DNA of 64,000 bases from Ancrocorticia populi (GCF_003123745.1 NZ_QETB01000001.1:186001-250000), one strand, 5' to 3'; positions 51,982 to 61,132 are shown, numbered from the stretch's first letter. The notes: a model not told the origin generated them from the sequence alone. A program made the numbers and translations.

Positions 51982-53618
51982 AGTCTCAGCCACACTGTTG
52001 CCTCGCCGGGAAGCTCGCCGTCGATCCCACTCTGGGCTCCGATGATGACCTGCCCGGCGGGCAACGGAACATTTTCTTTGCCAAAGTTGGTGAAGCAGTG
52101 CCAGCCACCCGGGCGTGAGAAGTGCAGGGTATTCTCAGGCGAATCGTGCCACGTCAGTTCCTCAGCACCCTGTAGTTTGCGGCGCAGGGCCAGCGCTCTA
52201 CGGTAAAAATTCAGGTAGGAATCTCCCGCGCCCTCCTGAGTTTCCACTGAATAAACCGCAAACCAGTCGGGTTGGGGAAGCCATCCGTCGCCTTCCCCAA
52301 ACCCAAAGCTCCTACCGCTGGCGCTCCACGGAAGCGGGACTCGGCACCCATCGCGGCCGATCGTGTTCTCGCGGTCCCGGAAGAAGGCGGGGTCTTGGCG
52401 GACGGAATCGGGGAGGTCCCCAACTTCGGGCAGGGCCAACTCCTCGCCCTGATACAGATAGGCGGATCCGGGAAGCGCGAGCATGAGCAGGGTGGCGGCG
52501 ATCGCGCGGCGGGTCCCAGACGTCAGGTCTACCTCGGCGTAGCTTCCTCCGCGAAGGAGCCACGGGTGGCCGTCGTTCTCATGATCCGGCAGGCCGTAGC
52601 GGGTGGTGTGGCGAACAACGTCGTGATTTGAAAACACCCACGTGGTGGAGGAACCGGCGCGGGCGGCCTCGCTCACGTTCTTGTCAATAATCTCGCGAAA
52701 CTGACGCGCATCGAAGTTGGCTTGAAGGAGCTCGAAGTTGAAGGACTGCCCCAGCTCTTCTTTTGAGGCGTAGAGGGCGGCGCGGTGCGGTGGAACCCAG
52801 GCCTCCGCAACGGCCATCCGGGGCGGGTCATACTCATTGAAAAGCTGGCGCCACTGCCGGTAAACCGCATGGATCTCATCGCGATCGTGAGTTGGGTGCT
52901 GGCCGTCCACGCACAGCGAGGTGATGTCATTGATATCCAGCAGCACGTCATAGGCAGGATCCAGATTCTTCGCACAACCGTGGGCCATATCCACGCGGAA
53001 GCCGTCCACCCCGCGATCGGACCAGAATCTCAGGGTTTCAAGGAAATAGCGCTGGACGTCCGGATGGTCCCAGTTCCAATCGGGCTGCTCCGGCGAACAC
53101 GTATGGAAGTACCACTGGCCTAGGGTGCCATCCGGTTCGGTGACGCGGGTCCATGTGGGGCCGCCGAAGAGCGCACCCCAAGTATTGGGCGGATTGGGGC
53201 CAACTGCGTCTCGGAAGTGAAAGCGCTCGCGGGCGGGGCTGCCGGGGCCGGATTCGATCGCTTCCTGAAACCACTCGTGATAATTCGAGCAATGATTCGG
53301 GACGATGTCGATGATCAGCTTGATGTGGGCCTCATGCAGCCCGCGAACCATGTGATCAAAATCCTCAAGGGTGCCGATCCGCGGGTCAACGTTTTGATAA
53401 TCGTCTACGTCATAGCCACCATCGGCTAGATGGGACGGGTAGAACGGACACAGCCATACTGCGTCAATTCCGAGGCTTGTGAGGTAGGGGACGCGAGAGG
53501 TGATTCCAGCGAGGTCCCCGATACCGTCCCCGTTGGCATCCGCGAAAGACCGCGGATAGATCTGGTACACAGCGGCCTGACGCCACCAGTCCGGAGAGCT
53601 GAACGAGGGCGCGGGCAT
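51978..53618 (-). CDS. GH13 alpha-glucosidase (oligo-1,6-glucosidase/trehalose hydrolase type)
   Basis: A 546-residue enzyme. AVYQIYPRSFADANGDGIGDLAGI opens the barrel, DIVPNHCSNYHEWF is conserved region I, GFRVDMAHG region II with the nucleophile Asp, EAW (VAEAWVP) region III with the acid/base Glu, and FSNHDVVR region IV. It cleaves alpha-glucosidic bonds in oligosaccharides in the cytoplasm (no signal peptide). AAAGGA precedes the ATG. It stands between DUF6457 and the tat operon and looks unrelated to them. Confidence 0.93.
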   Translation of the reverse strand: MPAPSFSSPDWWRQAAVYQIYPRSFADANGDGIGDLAGITSRVPYLTSLGIDAVWLCPFYPSHLADGGYDVDDYQNVDPRIGTLEDFDHMVRGLHEAHIKLIIDIVPNHCSNYHEWFQEAIESGPGSPARERFHFRDAVGPNPPNTWGALFGGPTWTRVTEPDGTLGQWYFHTCSPEQPDWNWDHPDVQRYFLETLRFWSDRGVDGFRVDMAHGCAKNLDPAYDVLLDINDITSLCVDGQHPTHDRDEIHAVYRQWRQLFNEYDPPRMAVAEAWVPPHRAALYASKEELGQSFNFELLQANFDARQFREIIDKNVSEAARAGSSTTWVFSNHDVVRHTTRYGLPDHENDGHPWLLRGGSYAEVDLTSGTRRAIAATLLMLALPGSAYLYQGEELALPEVGDLPDSVRQDPAFFRDRENTIGRDGCRVPLPWSASGRSFGFGEGDGWLPQPDWFAVYSVETQEGAGDSYLNFYRRALALRRKLQGAEELTWHDSPENTLHFSRPGGWHCFTNFGKENVPLPAGQVIIGAQSGIDGELPGEATVWLRL

Positions 53619-53726
53619 CTGTGGGTCCTTTCCTTGGGAGACCTCAGCCTAAGGTATCTAGGCACAAAGGCACAGGTGAAGCGCCCGTGCGTGGCGTGTA
53701 ATATCGTGATCGGCTGGAGGTGAAAA

Positions 53727-54251
53727 ATGTTTGGTATCAGTGGCGGGGAATTTATAGTTATCGTGTTGATCGCAGCGTTTGTGTTGGGTCCAAAGAATGT
53801 GGCACAAGCTGTTGTGGGCTTCAGAAAAATCGTGGAAAAAGCGCGCACATGGAGCGCTCGGGTTCGTCAAGAGACCACGGTGGACCTTGGTTCGCTTGGC
53901 TTTGACACCAGCGATGTAGAGAAGCTGCGTAACCTCAAACTGGCCGATTACGATCCCCGGCAGATGGTTCGGCAGGCCGTTCAGGAAGAAATGGCCGAGT
54001 GGATGAAAGCCACGAGCGGCGCGGGTGCCACTGGGAAAGCGGACATGGCTGCCGCTGCGGCCGCTTTTGAGGCGGGCGTCAAGGCCGGGCAAAACTCGGC
54101 CGCAGGGCCCGGCCAAGAGGAGTCCTCAAGCCAAGTGACCAACAATCAGCCTAATTACCTAGCAGCTAGTCCAACCAACGAGGCTCAATCCGAAGAGCCT
54201 CTCGATCTTCACACCATTCTCAATCGACCTGATCTAGGAGGGTCTCGATGA
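53727..54251 (+). CDS. tatB: Sec-independent protein translocase TatB
   Basis: 174 residues. MFGISGGEFIVIVLIAAFVLGPKNV is the TatB membrane helix followed by the FGP-like hinge (here LGPKN) and an amphipathic helix rich in charged residues. The rest is a polar, disordered tail. GGAGG lies 7-8 bases before ATG. TatB with TatC forms the receptor for twin-arginine leaders, of which three dmsA copies are encoded next door. It overlaps tatA by 4 bases. Confidence 0.92.
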   Translation: MFGISGGEFIVIVLIAAFVLGPKNVAQAVVGFRKIVEKARTWSARVRQETTVDLGSLGFDTSDVEKLRNLKLADYDPRQMVRQAVQEEMAEWMKATSGAGATGKADMAAAAAAFEAGVKAGQNSAAGPGQEESSSQVTNNQPNYLAASPTNEAQSEEPLDLHTILNRPDLGGSR

Positions 54252-54661
54252 AACCGTGGCACATAGTTGTCCTGTTAATCGTCATTATCGTTATCTTTGG
54301 TGCCGCCAAGCTTCCGGACATTGCTCGTTCGCTCGGCCAATCCGCCAAGGTTTTGAAGAAGGAAATGCGCGAGCTGGCTGATGACACCCCGCCGGAAGGC
54401 AACGGGCAGTACGGCCAGCAGGGGCAGAATCAGCAGCAGTACGGCCAGCAGGGCCAGCAGCCCGGGCAGTATCAACAGCCGCCTCAATACCAACAACCGG
54501 GTCAGTATCAACAACCCGGGCAATACCAGCAACCGTATCCTCAGCAAGGTGGGCAGAACCCTCAGCAGGGTCAGCAGCCGGGGCAGCAAAATCAGCAGCC
54601 CGGGCAGTACCTTCCCAACAACGGCCAAAACATGCCCGGCCTTGATGGGCAGAACGCCTAA
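54248..54661 (+). CDS. tatA: Sec-independent protein translocase TatA with Gln-rich tail
   Basis: 137 residues. The N-terminus MKPWHIVVLLIVIIVIFGAAKLPDIARS is the TatA helix and FGAAKLPD hinge, followed by an amphipathic helix to about residue 45. The remaining 90 residues are low complexity, made of repeated QYQQPGQ-type units (Gln, Pro, Gly, Tyr). TatA forms the Tat pore. The tail is far longer and more repetitive than in most TatA proteins. Confidence 0.92.
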   Translation: MKPWHIVVLLIVIIVIFGAAKLPDIARSLGQSAKVLKKEMRELADDTPPEGNGQYGQQGQNQQQYGQQGQQPGQYQQPPQYQQPGQYQQPGQYQQPYPQQGGQNPQQGQQPGQQNQQPGQYLPNNGQNMPGLDGQNA

Positions 54662-54663
54662 CC

Positions 54664-56118
54664 TTGTCTCAGCATAAGAAAAACCCGGAGGCGCGGATGA
54701 GCGTCTTCGGGCATCTCAAGGAGCTCCGTAAGCGCCTGCTGTTAGCCCTTCTGGGCATATCGGTGGGCGCTGTTGGTGGATGGTTACTCTTTGACCCGAT
54801 CATGGATTACATCACCGGGCCGCTCCTTGATATGGAGGACGCCAGCACCGTCATCAACTTCCCAACAATCGGTGGCGGACTTGACCTGAAGATGCGTGTT
54901 GCACTTTGGGCGGGCGTTCTCATAAGTAGCCCCTGGTGGATCTACCAGCTGGGGGCATTCATCATGCCGGGACTCAAACGCCGGGAGAAGATCTACACCG
55001 TGGCGTTCGGTGCCGTTGGTGTGGTTCTGTTTGCTGCGGGCGCGGCCTCAGGGGTCATGATGATCCCGCGGGCTGTGGAGATCTTGCAGTCATTCGTTCC
55101 GAGCGAGGCGTTCTCCTTCCTGCAGGCCGATACGTACGTGGATTTCTATCTGCGTCTCGTCTTGCTCTTTGGAGTATCGTTCTTGCTGCCCGAGATACTG
55201 GTTGTTCTGAACTTCCTCGGCGTCCTCAGCTCTAAGGCCATGCTCAAGGGCTGGCGTTGGGCAGTGCTTATTGCCTTCACCTTCGCCGCAATCGCCAATC
55301 CTCTACCCAGCCCGTGGCCGATGATTATGCAGGCGATGGTGCTCATCTGCCTGTACCTGTTGGCCGTACTCATATCGTGGATCCGCGAGAGGTACAAGCT
55401 TTACGGCAGGCGGCTGCGGCCAGCAAAGAAGCAGGCCGGTGCTATGGAGACAGCTCGGACGCCTGCGTGGCAGAGCAATTCACCCAACCAGTCCCTGATC
55501 ATGGGCGTCATCATCCTAGCGGGCGGTACTGCCAAGCGGCTTGGTGGCGCCTCTAAGCCCGATGTTCTGGTAGGCGGCCAACGCCTCCTTGATCGGGCGA
55601 TTACGGAAGTTGCGGCCGCTGCACCCGGTGCGCAGATCGTGGTGGTTGCACCCGATAATGTGACAGTCCCGCCCGGTGTGATCCGCGTTCTGGAGGATCC
55701 GCCGCTAGGTGGACCGCTCGCTGGCGTGTCCGCGGGCTTTGCGGCCCTGCGCGCGCTCCCGGGGTACAGCCCAGAGAGCTTTATGGCTGTGCTCACGTGC
55801 GATGCACCGCTAGCCCCGCGCCTCTATCCAGCGCTCCAAGCTGCGGCGGCCGCGCCGGCGGCGGACGGTGGCCAGCTCGTGGGCGGCGCCATACCCGTGT
55901 TGGATACAGGAGAGGATCAGAAGGCTCAGTATCTTCATGGGGTTTACCGGGCCGCGGCCCTAGAGCAGCTCCTTGCCGGCGATGTTCGTGATACGTCGGT
56001 CCGCTCGGTGTTCGGGCAGCTGAGGCTTGCCACAGTGCCGGATCCAGATCACCTTGGGATGGACATCGATACGTGGGACGATGCCGCAAATTTCGAGCAG
56101 AGGTTAGAGAACCGGTAG
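54664..56118 (+). CDS. tatC: TatC-MobA fusion: twin-arginine translocase subunit joined to Moco guanylyltransferase
   Basis: 484 residues in one frame. Residues 12-250 are TatC: HLKELRKRL (17-25) at the leader-binding site, six hydrophobic helices, the conserved Glu in MPGLKRREKI (E108), and the final helices around 200-240. The usual Asp after the penultimate loop is Ser (ANPLPSPWP). A polar linker (about 250-277) leads to MobA (280-484) with ILAGGTAKRLGGASKPD (GTP loop and Lys), EDPPLGGPLAGV, and VLTCDAPL with the metal-binding Asp380. The C-terminal DIDTWDD closes the domain. TatC is predicted with both ends cytoplasmic, so MobA would act in the cytoplasm. TTG 54664 fits the actinobacterial KNPEARM start; ATG 54697 (GGAGG upstream) is the alternative. 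Confidence 0.88.
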   Translation: MSQHKKNPEARMSVFGHLKELRKRLLLALLGISVGAVGGWLLFDPIMDYITGPLLDMEDASTVINFPTIGGGLDLKMRVALWAGVLISSPWWIYQLGAFIMPGLKRREKIYTVAFGAVGVVLFAAGAASGVMMIPRAVEILQSFVPSEAFSFLQADTYVDFYLRLVLLFGVSFLLPEILVVLNFLGVLSSKAMLKGWRWAVLIAFTFAAIANPLPSPWPMIMQAMVLICLYLLAVLISWIRERYKLYGRRLRPAKKQAGAMETARTPAWQSNSPNQSLIMGVIILAGGTAKRLGGASKPDVLVGGQRLLDRAITEVAAAAPGAQIVVVAPDNVTVPPGVIRVLEDPPLGGPLAGVSAGFAALRALPGYSPESFMAVLTCDAPLAPRLYPALQAAAAAPAADGGQLVGGAIPVLDTGEDQKAQYLHGVYRAAALEQLLAGDVRDTSVRSVFGQLRLATVPDPDHLGMDIDTWDDAANFEQRLENR

Positions 56119-58536
56119 TTACCGGGTAGCCTCGGCCATATTCTGATGGCGCTCCAGATTTCGCTGTTTTGCCGTGGCCTCCCGCTCCTCTTTCGGAATC
56201 CACAATGCAGGCTTTCCACCATAGCGATATCCGAGCACCCACCAGAGGGCCTCGATCAACAACGCGGCAACGATACCAGCCGCCGTGCCAATGAGCATCG
56301 CGCCTAGGTTGGACGAATCCAACATAAAGATCCGTTGGGTGAAAGGCAGCTTAAAGATCAGCCCGTATCCGAGGAGCGGCAGGAGAACCAGAAGCACCTT
56401 CCACCATTCGTATGGCCGCGCAACAACCGATAGCACCCATGAGGAACCAATGATGAGGGCAAGCAACGCCGCAGTTGAGGCCTGAACGTTCTCCGCTCCC
56501 GGAGTCCTGGTGATCATGTAGGTGATGAAGGAGGCGGCGGCAACCACCACTCCGGCTGGAAGCCCGAACGTCATTACCCGCCTGACGAAATGCGGCTTTG
56601 CCTTGTCATTGTTGGGTGGAAGTGAGAGCAGGAAGGCGGGGATGCCGATGGTGAACCAGCCGGTGATCGTCACGTGAATGGGCTGGAACGGGAACGGTAC
56701 GGAGAAGAGCAGAACGAGGATCGCCAGAACGGACGAATACACCGTCTTGGTGAGGAAGAGCTTGGCAACCCGCTCGATGTTGCTGAGAACTCGGCGCCCT
56801 TCAGCCACCACATATGGCAGAGTCGCGAATTTGTCATCAAGCAACACAATTTTCGCTGCGGACCGAGTAGCAGAGGTTCCCGATCCCATCGCTACACCCA
56901 GATCCGCATCCTTGAGGGCAAGAACGTCGTTGACTCCATCACCAGTCATCGCAACGGTGCGCCCTGCTTCCTGAAGGGACGCCACCATGGCGCGTTTTTG
57001 CTGGGGCGTCACCCGTCCGAAAATACGAGAGCTGTTGATGGTACGGGAGAATTCGTCGTCGTCAATAAACCTCGCGTCAACGGGATCGCCCGCATCCATA
57101 CCAAGCGAGGAAGCAACCGCGTCAACGGAGGCGGCGTTATCGCCGGAAATGACCTTGACCTCGACGTCTTGGCTGGCGAAGTATTCGAGGGTGGCGCGCG
57201 CATCGGGGCGCACGCGCTGTTCGAGGATAACGAGGGCGATTGGCTCTACTGAGCCTGGGGCGTTATCGGCCGTGACGTCGGATTCTGCGCGGCCAAGAAG
57301 CAATACCCGTAAACCCTGAGAGGAGAGCTCGCTGGCCATTTCTTCCGCGTCGCTCCCGGGCTGAGCGAGTACATCGGGGGCACCCAGCACCCAGTTCTGG
57401 CCATTTTCGAAGCTCGTTCCGCTCCACTTGTGTGCGGAGGTGAAGGGCTGGGCTGAAAGGACCGGCCAGGGCCGGTTCGCGGTCCCGGTTTCCTCAACGA
57501 TTGCGGCCATCGATGAATTAGGAGACGGATCCGCCGTGGCCAATTGGCGAAGGGCCTCCCGTGCGGTTTCCTCGGATTCGCCGAAAGTGCGTAGCTCCGT
57601 GAACACCATCCGGTTCTCCGTGAGTGTGCCCGTCTTATCCGCGCACACTACGTCCACGCGGGCAAGGCCCTCGATGGCGGGGAGCTCGTTCACCAGACAC
57701 TTGCGGCGGCCCAGCCGGATCACTCCGAGGGCGAAGGCCGTGGACGTGATCAGAACCAGACCCTCCGGAATCATGGGGACGAGGGCGCCCGTGACGGATA
57801 AGACGATGGCGTGCCAGCCCGACTGGCCCACGTTGATTTGCCCAATGACGGTAAGGATGCCAACGGGGATGAGGATCCATGTGATGACCTTGAGGATCGA
57901 GTTAATGCCGGCCTGTAGATCAGAGTGAACAAGGGAGAACCGGGAGGCTTCTTCCGTCAGGCGCGCGGCGTAGGAATCCTTGCCAACCTTCGTGGCGCGG
58001 TAGGCGCCTGTGCCGGATGCGACGTGGCTTCCAGAGTAGACGGGGTGGCCGGACTCTTTGGGGACGGGTTCGGACTCCCCAGTAAGCAGCGACTCATCCA
58101 TCTCAAGGTAGGAGGCGGACACGACTTCGCCGTCCACGATGATCTGATCGCCTGGCGTGGCCATCAGAATATCGCCCAGCACGATCTCGTCTTGGGCGAT
58201 CTCTACTTCGTGGCCGTCGCGCAACGCAGTTGGGCGGGCTTCTCCAATCACGGCCAGTGAATCGAGAGTGCGCTTGGCGCGCAGTTCCTGAATGATACCG
58301 ATGATCGAGTTCGCGATGATGAGCATGCCGAATGCGCCGTTGATCCACGAACCCGTTGCCATGACACACAGGAAGAGGAATCCGAGGAGAGCGTTAATCC
58401 GTGTGAACACGTTTGCGCGGACGATTTGGGCTACTGTGCGTCCCGAGCGGGGCGGCAATTCATTTCCTTGCCCGGCAGCCCGGCGCTCCTCCACCTCATC
58501 GGCGGTGAGTCCGGAATCGCTCATGTGTAGTGGCAT
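56119..58536 (-). CDS. Cation-transporting P-type ATPase (CtpE-like)
   Basis: 805 residues. TGES (152-155), PEGL (257-260) and phosphorylation site DKTGTLTENRM (D300) are present; GDGVNDVLALKDADLGVAMGSG closes the P domain, and further helices follow. No heavy-metal binding domain or CPC motif occurs, so a Ca/Mg-type substrate is likeliest; the closest class I recall is mycobacterial CtpE (calcium). Its stop abuts the tatC-mobA stop. A TAACGT box lies seven bases before the ATG, so it may be leaderless. Confidence 0.9.
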   Translation of the reverse strand: MPLHMSDSGLTADEVEERRAAGQGNELPPRSGRTVAQIVRANVFTRINALLGFLFLCVMATGSWINGAFGMLIIANSIIGIIQELRAKRTLDSLAVIGEARPTALRDGHEVEIAQDEIVLGDILMATPGDQIIVDGEVVSASYLEMDESLLTGESEPVPKESGHPVYSGSHVASGTGAYRATKVGKDSYAARLTEEASRFSLVHSDLQAGINSILKVITWILIPVGILTVIGQINVGQSGWHAIVLSVTGALVPMIPEGLVLITSTAFALGVIRLGRRKCLVNELPAIEGLARVDVVCADKTGTLTENRMVFTELRTFGESEETAREALRQLATADPSPNSSMAAIVEETGTANRPWPVLSAQPFTSAHKWSGTSFENGQNWVLGAPDVLAQPGSDAEEMASELSSQGLRVLLLGRAESDVTADNAPGSVEPIALVILEQRVRPDARATLEYFASQDVEVKVISGDNAASVDAVASSLGMDAGDPVDARFIDDDEFSRTINSSRIFGRVTPQQKRAMVASLQEAGRTVAMTGDGVNDVLALKDADLGVAMGSGTSATRSAAKIVLLDDKFATLPYVVAEGRRVLSNIERVAKLFLTKTVYSSVLAILVLLFSVPFPFQPIHVTITGWFTIGIPAFLLSLPPNNDKAKPHFVRRVMTFGLPAGVVVAAASFITYMITRTPGAENVQASTAALLALIIGSSWVLSVVARPYEWWKVLLVLLPLLGYGLIFKLPFTQRIFMLDSSNLGAMLIGTAAGIVAALLIEALWWVLGYRYGGKPALWIPKEEREATAKQRNLERHQNMAEATR

Positions 58537-58623
58537 GAATAAGACGTTAGCAGCCCAATATGAACATTCGATAAAAGTGTGGGAGGGGTGGAATAGTGTT
58601 GCGGTATTGGAAGGGGTCTAGCT

Positions 58624-59043
58624 ATGGGGCTTTTGTTGAATATCATCTGGGTTGTGTTCGGGGGATTCTGGCTATTCCTTGAATATCTGCTGGTTGGTTT
58701 ACTGGCGATCATCCCGATCGTCACCATTCCCGCGTCAGTCGCCTGTTTCCGGATAGCCGGGTACGTTCTGTGGCCGTTTGGGCGGACCGTCGTGCGCCAG
58801 CCGGGCGCCGGGGCCGGATCCGCTGCGATGAACATCGTGTGGTTCCTTATTGCCGGGGTGTGGCTGGCCATCGGTCATATCGTTACGGCAGCGGCAATGG
58901 CCATCACTATCATCGGGATTCCTCTGGCTCTAGCCAATCTCAAGCTCATTCCCGTCACCTGCTTCCCATTCGGGAAGGTGGCCGTTCCCAAGCGTCAGGC
59001 CCAGATGATGGGTGTTTCCTCGCTCGGGGAAGTGAGTCTTTAG
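58624..59043 (+). CDS. YccF domain protein
   Basis: A 139-residue membrane protein made of two YccF (DUF307) units. Unit one has LLNIIWVVFGGFWLFLEYLLVG...RIAGYVLWPFGRTVV and unit two MNIVWFLIAGVWLAIGHIVTA...LKLIPVTCFPFGKVAV, each a helical hairpin with the WPFG/FPFG turn. Function is unknown, possibly an inner membrane modulator. GGAAGGGG precedes the ATG. Confidence 0.88.
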   Translation: MGLLLNIIWVVFGGFWLFLEYLLVGLLAIIPIVTIPASVACFRIAGYVLWPFGRTVVRQPGAGAGSAAMNIVWFLIAGVWLAIGHIVTAAAMAITIIGIPLALANLKLIPVTCFPFGKVAVPKRQAQMMGVSSLGEVSL

Positions 59044-59831
59044 CGAGCTTGCCCCCGGGTGCGGATGAGCTGAAGGGCCATGCGCCCGCCCACGAACGCC
59101 TGAAAGGCAGCAAAGAGGTAGTTGCTAGTTTGAGGCGGGATCGCAACGGCGGACATTACGCCGAGCGGCGAGGTCAGGCAGGCGGCAACCCCAAGCACCA
59201 GCGCTGCCTTCAGATCCACGTTCTTCCTACGGAGGTTCCCGATTGTGCCCGAGAGGGAGGTGGGGATGATCACCGCCAGTGAGGTACCCTTTGCGATGAG
59301 ATCGCTCGCACCGAATCCAACGATCATTGCGGGGACTAGGATCACGCCGCCGCCAACACCAACAAGCCCGGCGAGCGTGCCAGTTAGAAGCCCTACGCCC
59401 ACGAGGGCAATGGCCGTGAGCACCGTGATATCAATCGAGGAGCCGCGCTCTGGTATCACTATGACCATCGAGATTATCGAGATCGCCAAGAAGCCCACAA
59501 AAGCCCACTGAGCCGTACGGGAGGAAAGCCGGCTCAAAAGGTAAGAGCCGATTTGAGCTCCGGTGATTGAGCCGATGATCAGCAGCCCCACCGCCGCCCA
59601 GTCCACCGAATCGTGCACAACATACGTGATCACACCAACGCTGGCTGGAAACACCATGGCGGCCAGAGAGGTGCCAGATGCTAGCTTCTGGTCAAACTTG
59701 GCGAAGGCAACCAGAGCGGGAACCATAATCACTCCGCCGCCCACGGCGAATATGCCTGATAGGTATCCCGTTGCTAAGCCAATCAGAATGATGGCCAGCC
59801 AGCGGCGTTCGGCGGGGGTATTTTGGCTCAC
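59040..59831 (-). CDS. Sulfite exporter TauE/SafE family protein
   Basis: 263 residues with about eight helices. GLATGYLSGIFAVGGGVIMVPALVAF and GTLAGLVGVGGGVILVPAMIVGFG are the paired GxxSG-type TauE motifs of the two halves. These proteins export sulfite or organosulfonates or act as anion permeases. Starts at GTG 59831. Sulfur chemistry would suit the DMSO reductase neighbours, but this is speculative. It overlaps the YccF gene by 4 bases. Confidence 0.9.
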   Translation of the reverse strand: MSQNTPAERRWLAIILIGLATGYLSGIFAVGGGVIMVPALVAFAKFDQKLASGTSLAAMVFPASVGVITYVVHDSVDWAAVGLLIIGSITGAQIGSYLLSRLSSRTAQWAFVGFLAISIISMVIVIPERGSSIDITVLTAIALVGVGLLTGTLAGLVGVGGGVILVPAMIVGFGASDLIAKGTSLAVIIPTSLSGTIGNLRRKNVDLKAALVLGVAACLTSPLGVMSAVAIPPQTSNYLFAAFQAFVGGRMALQLIRTRGQAR

Positions 59832-59989
59832 GAGTACTCACTTTCGCAGATACCCCTCCATGCTAATGATGTCAGTGCTGCAATTCAGGGGACTTAGCGG
59901 GACGGCCGTGGCTGCGGGGCGGCGCATGGACAACCCGCACCCGGCTTTTCCCAGTTGCTAGGCTGGTTTTAGCAGAAGGAGTGTGCGCG

Positions 59990-61132
59990 ATGAAAGCAAC
60001 AGAGTTCACAGTTGAGCTGGTTCGCCAGGTGGATGAGTCTTACCCGATTGTTGTGGGGCGGGGGCTGGAATCAAACCTCGTGGACGTGGCTGGGCGCGGC
60101 GAGTTGGCCGGCCGGCGGATCGCGCTCATTACGGATTCGAACGTGCGTGAGCTCGTTGCTGATCGCATCGTGGCGGAGTTCGCTGCGGCGGGGCGCACTG
60201 TGGGCGTGATCGAGTTTCCTGCCGGGGAGATCAACAAGACGCGCGCCACGAAAGAGGCCATCGAGGACGAGTTGATCGCGCGCGGGTTTGGCCGCGATAC
60301 GCTGATCATCGCCGCAGGCGGGGGAGTAGTCACCGATTTGGTGGGGTTCGTTGCCGCCACCTTCACGCGCGGGGTCCCCTACATTTCATATGTCACCACG
60401 CTGCTGGCCGCCGCTGACGCCTCCGTGGGAGGCAAAACCGCCGTTGACACACCTGCCGCCACCAACCTGATCGGTGCCTTCCACCAACCCCGCGCCGTCC
60501 TGATCGATCTAGATCGCTGGCTCACTCTGAGCGATGCCCAGATTCGTGATGGCCTTGGCGAGACCATCAAGCACGGCTGCCTTGCCGATTCCGAGTTTTT
60601 TGGGGTGCTAGAGGATGCTTTCGTGCGGCGGGGTTTGAGTCCGGCGAAGTTTGTTAACGACGACGGCCTCGCCCAACTCACCGCGCAACGCAACTGCGAA
60701 ATCAAGAGGGACTTCGTTACCTCCGATGTGTTCGAAGGTAATCGGCGCATGGGTCTTAACCTTGGGCACACCATCGGGCGCGCCTTAGAGGCTGCCATGG
60801 GTTACACCATGAGCCACGGGGAGTGCGTGGCCGTGGGGACGGCGCTGCAGATGCGGCTGGGGTGGAGCTTTGGCTACTGCAGCGAATCGGACGTGGAGCG
60901 CTTCGAGGCGCTCGCGGGCGCAATCGGGTTGCCTTTCCGGCTCCCTGCGAGCGTGAGTGTGGATGCCATTATGGCGGCGATGGGACACGACAAGAAGGGC
61001 GTGGGCGGAGTGATCCGCTTCGTGTTCCAGAAGGGGATAGGGGACTTGATGGTGTTCGAGGATGGCGCTTATGCGCGGCCGGTGGACGCCGAGCTGATTC
61101 GTCAGTTCTTGGAGGAGCAGAGCGCTAGCTAA
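59990..61132 (+). CDS. 3-dehydroquinate synthase family protein
   Basis: About 380 residues from ATG 59990 (AGAAGGAG upstream, spacer 8). IIAAGGGVVTDLVGFVAATFTRG, ADASVGGKTAVDTPAATNLIGAFHQP and LNLGHTIGRALEAAMGYTMSHGECVAVG cover the NAD- and metal-binding blocks of AroB. Residues differ from typical AroB: the usual VNHPxGKNLIGAF and AEVIKYG become VDTPAATNLIGAF and GETIKHG. It may be AroB, or a related cyclase such as a sedoheptulose-7-phosphate cyclase. No aroC/K neighbours are seen. Confidence 0.8.
   Translation: MKATEFTVELVRQVDESYPIVVGRGLESNLVDVAGRGELAGRRIALITDSNVRELVADRIVAEFAAAGRTVGVIEFPAGEINKTRATKEAIEDELIARGFGRDTLIIAAGGGVVTDLVGFVAATFTRGVPYISYVTTLLAAADASVGGKTAVDTPAATNLIGAFHQPRAVLIDLDRWLTLSDAQIRDGLGETIKHGCLADSEFFGVLEDAFVRRGLSPAKFVNDDGLAQLTAQRNCEIKRDFVTSDVFEGNRRMGLNLGHTIGRALEAAMGYTMSHGECVAVGTALQMRLGWSFGYCSESDVERFEALAGAIGLPFRLPASVSVDAIMAAMGHDKKGVGGVIRFVFQKGIGDLMVFEDGAYARPVDAELIRQFLEEQSAS

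Noticed and set aside
55501-56118. MobA as a separate gene starting at ATG 55501
   Set aside because: No ribosome site precedes that ATG, the upstream frame is continuous with TatC, and there is no stop or promoter between the domains.
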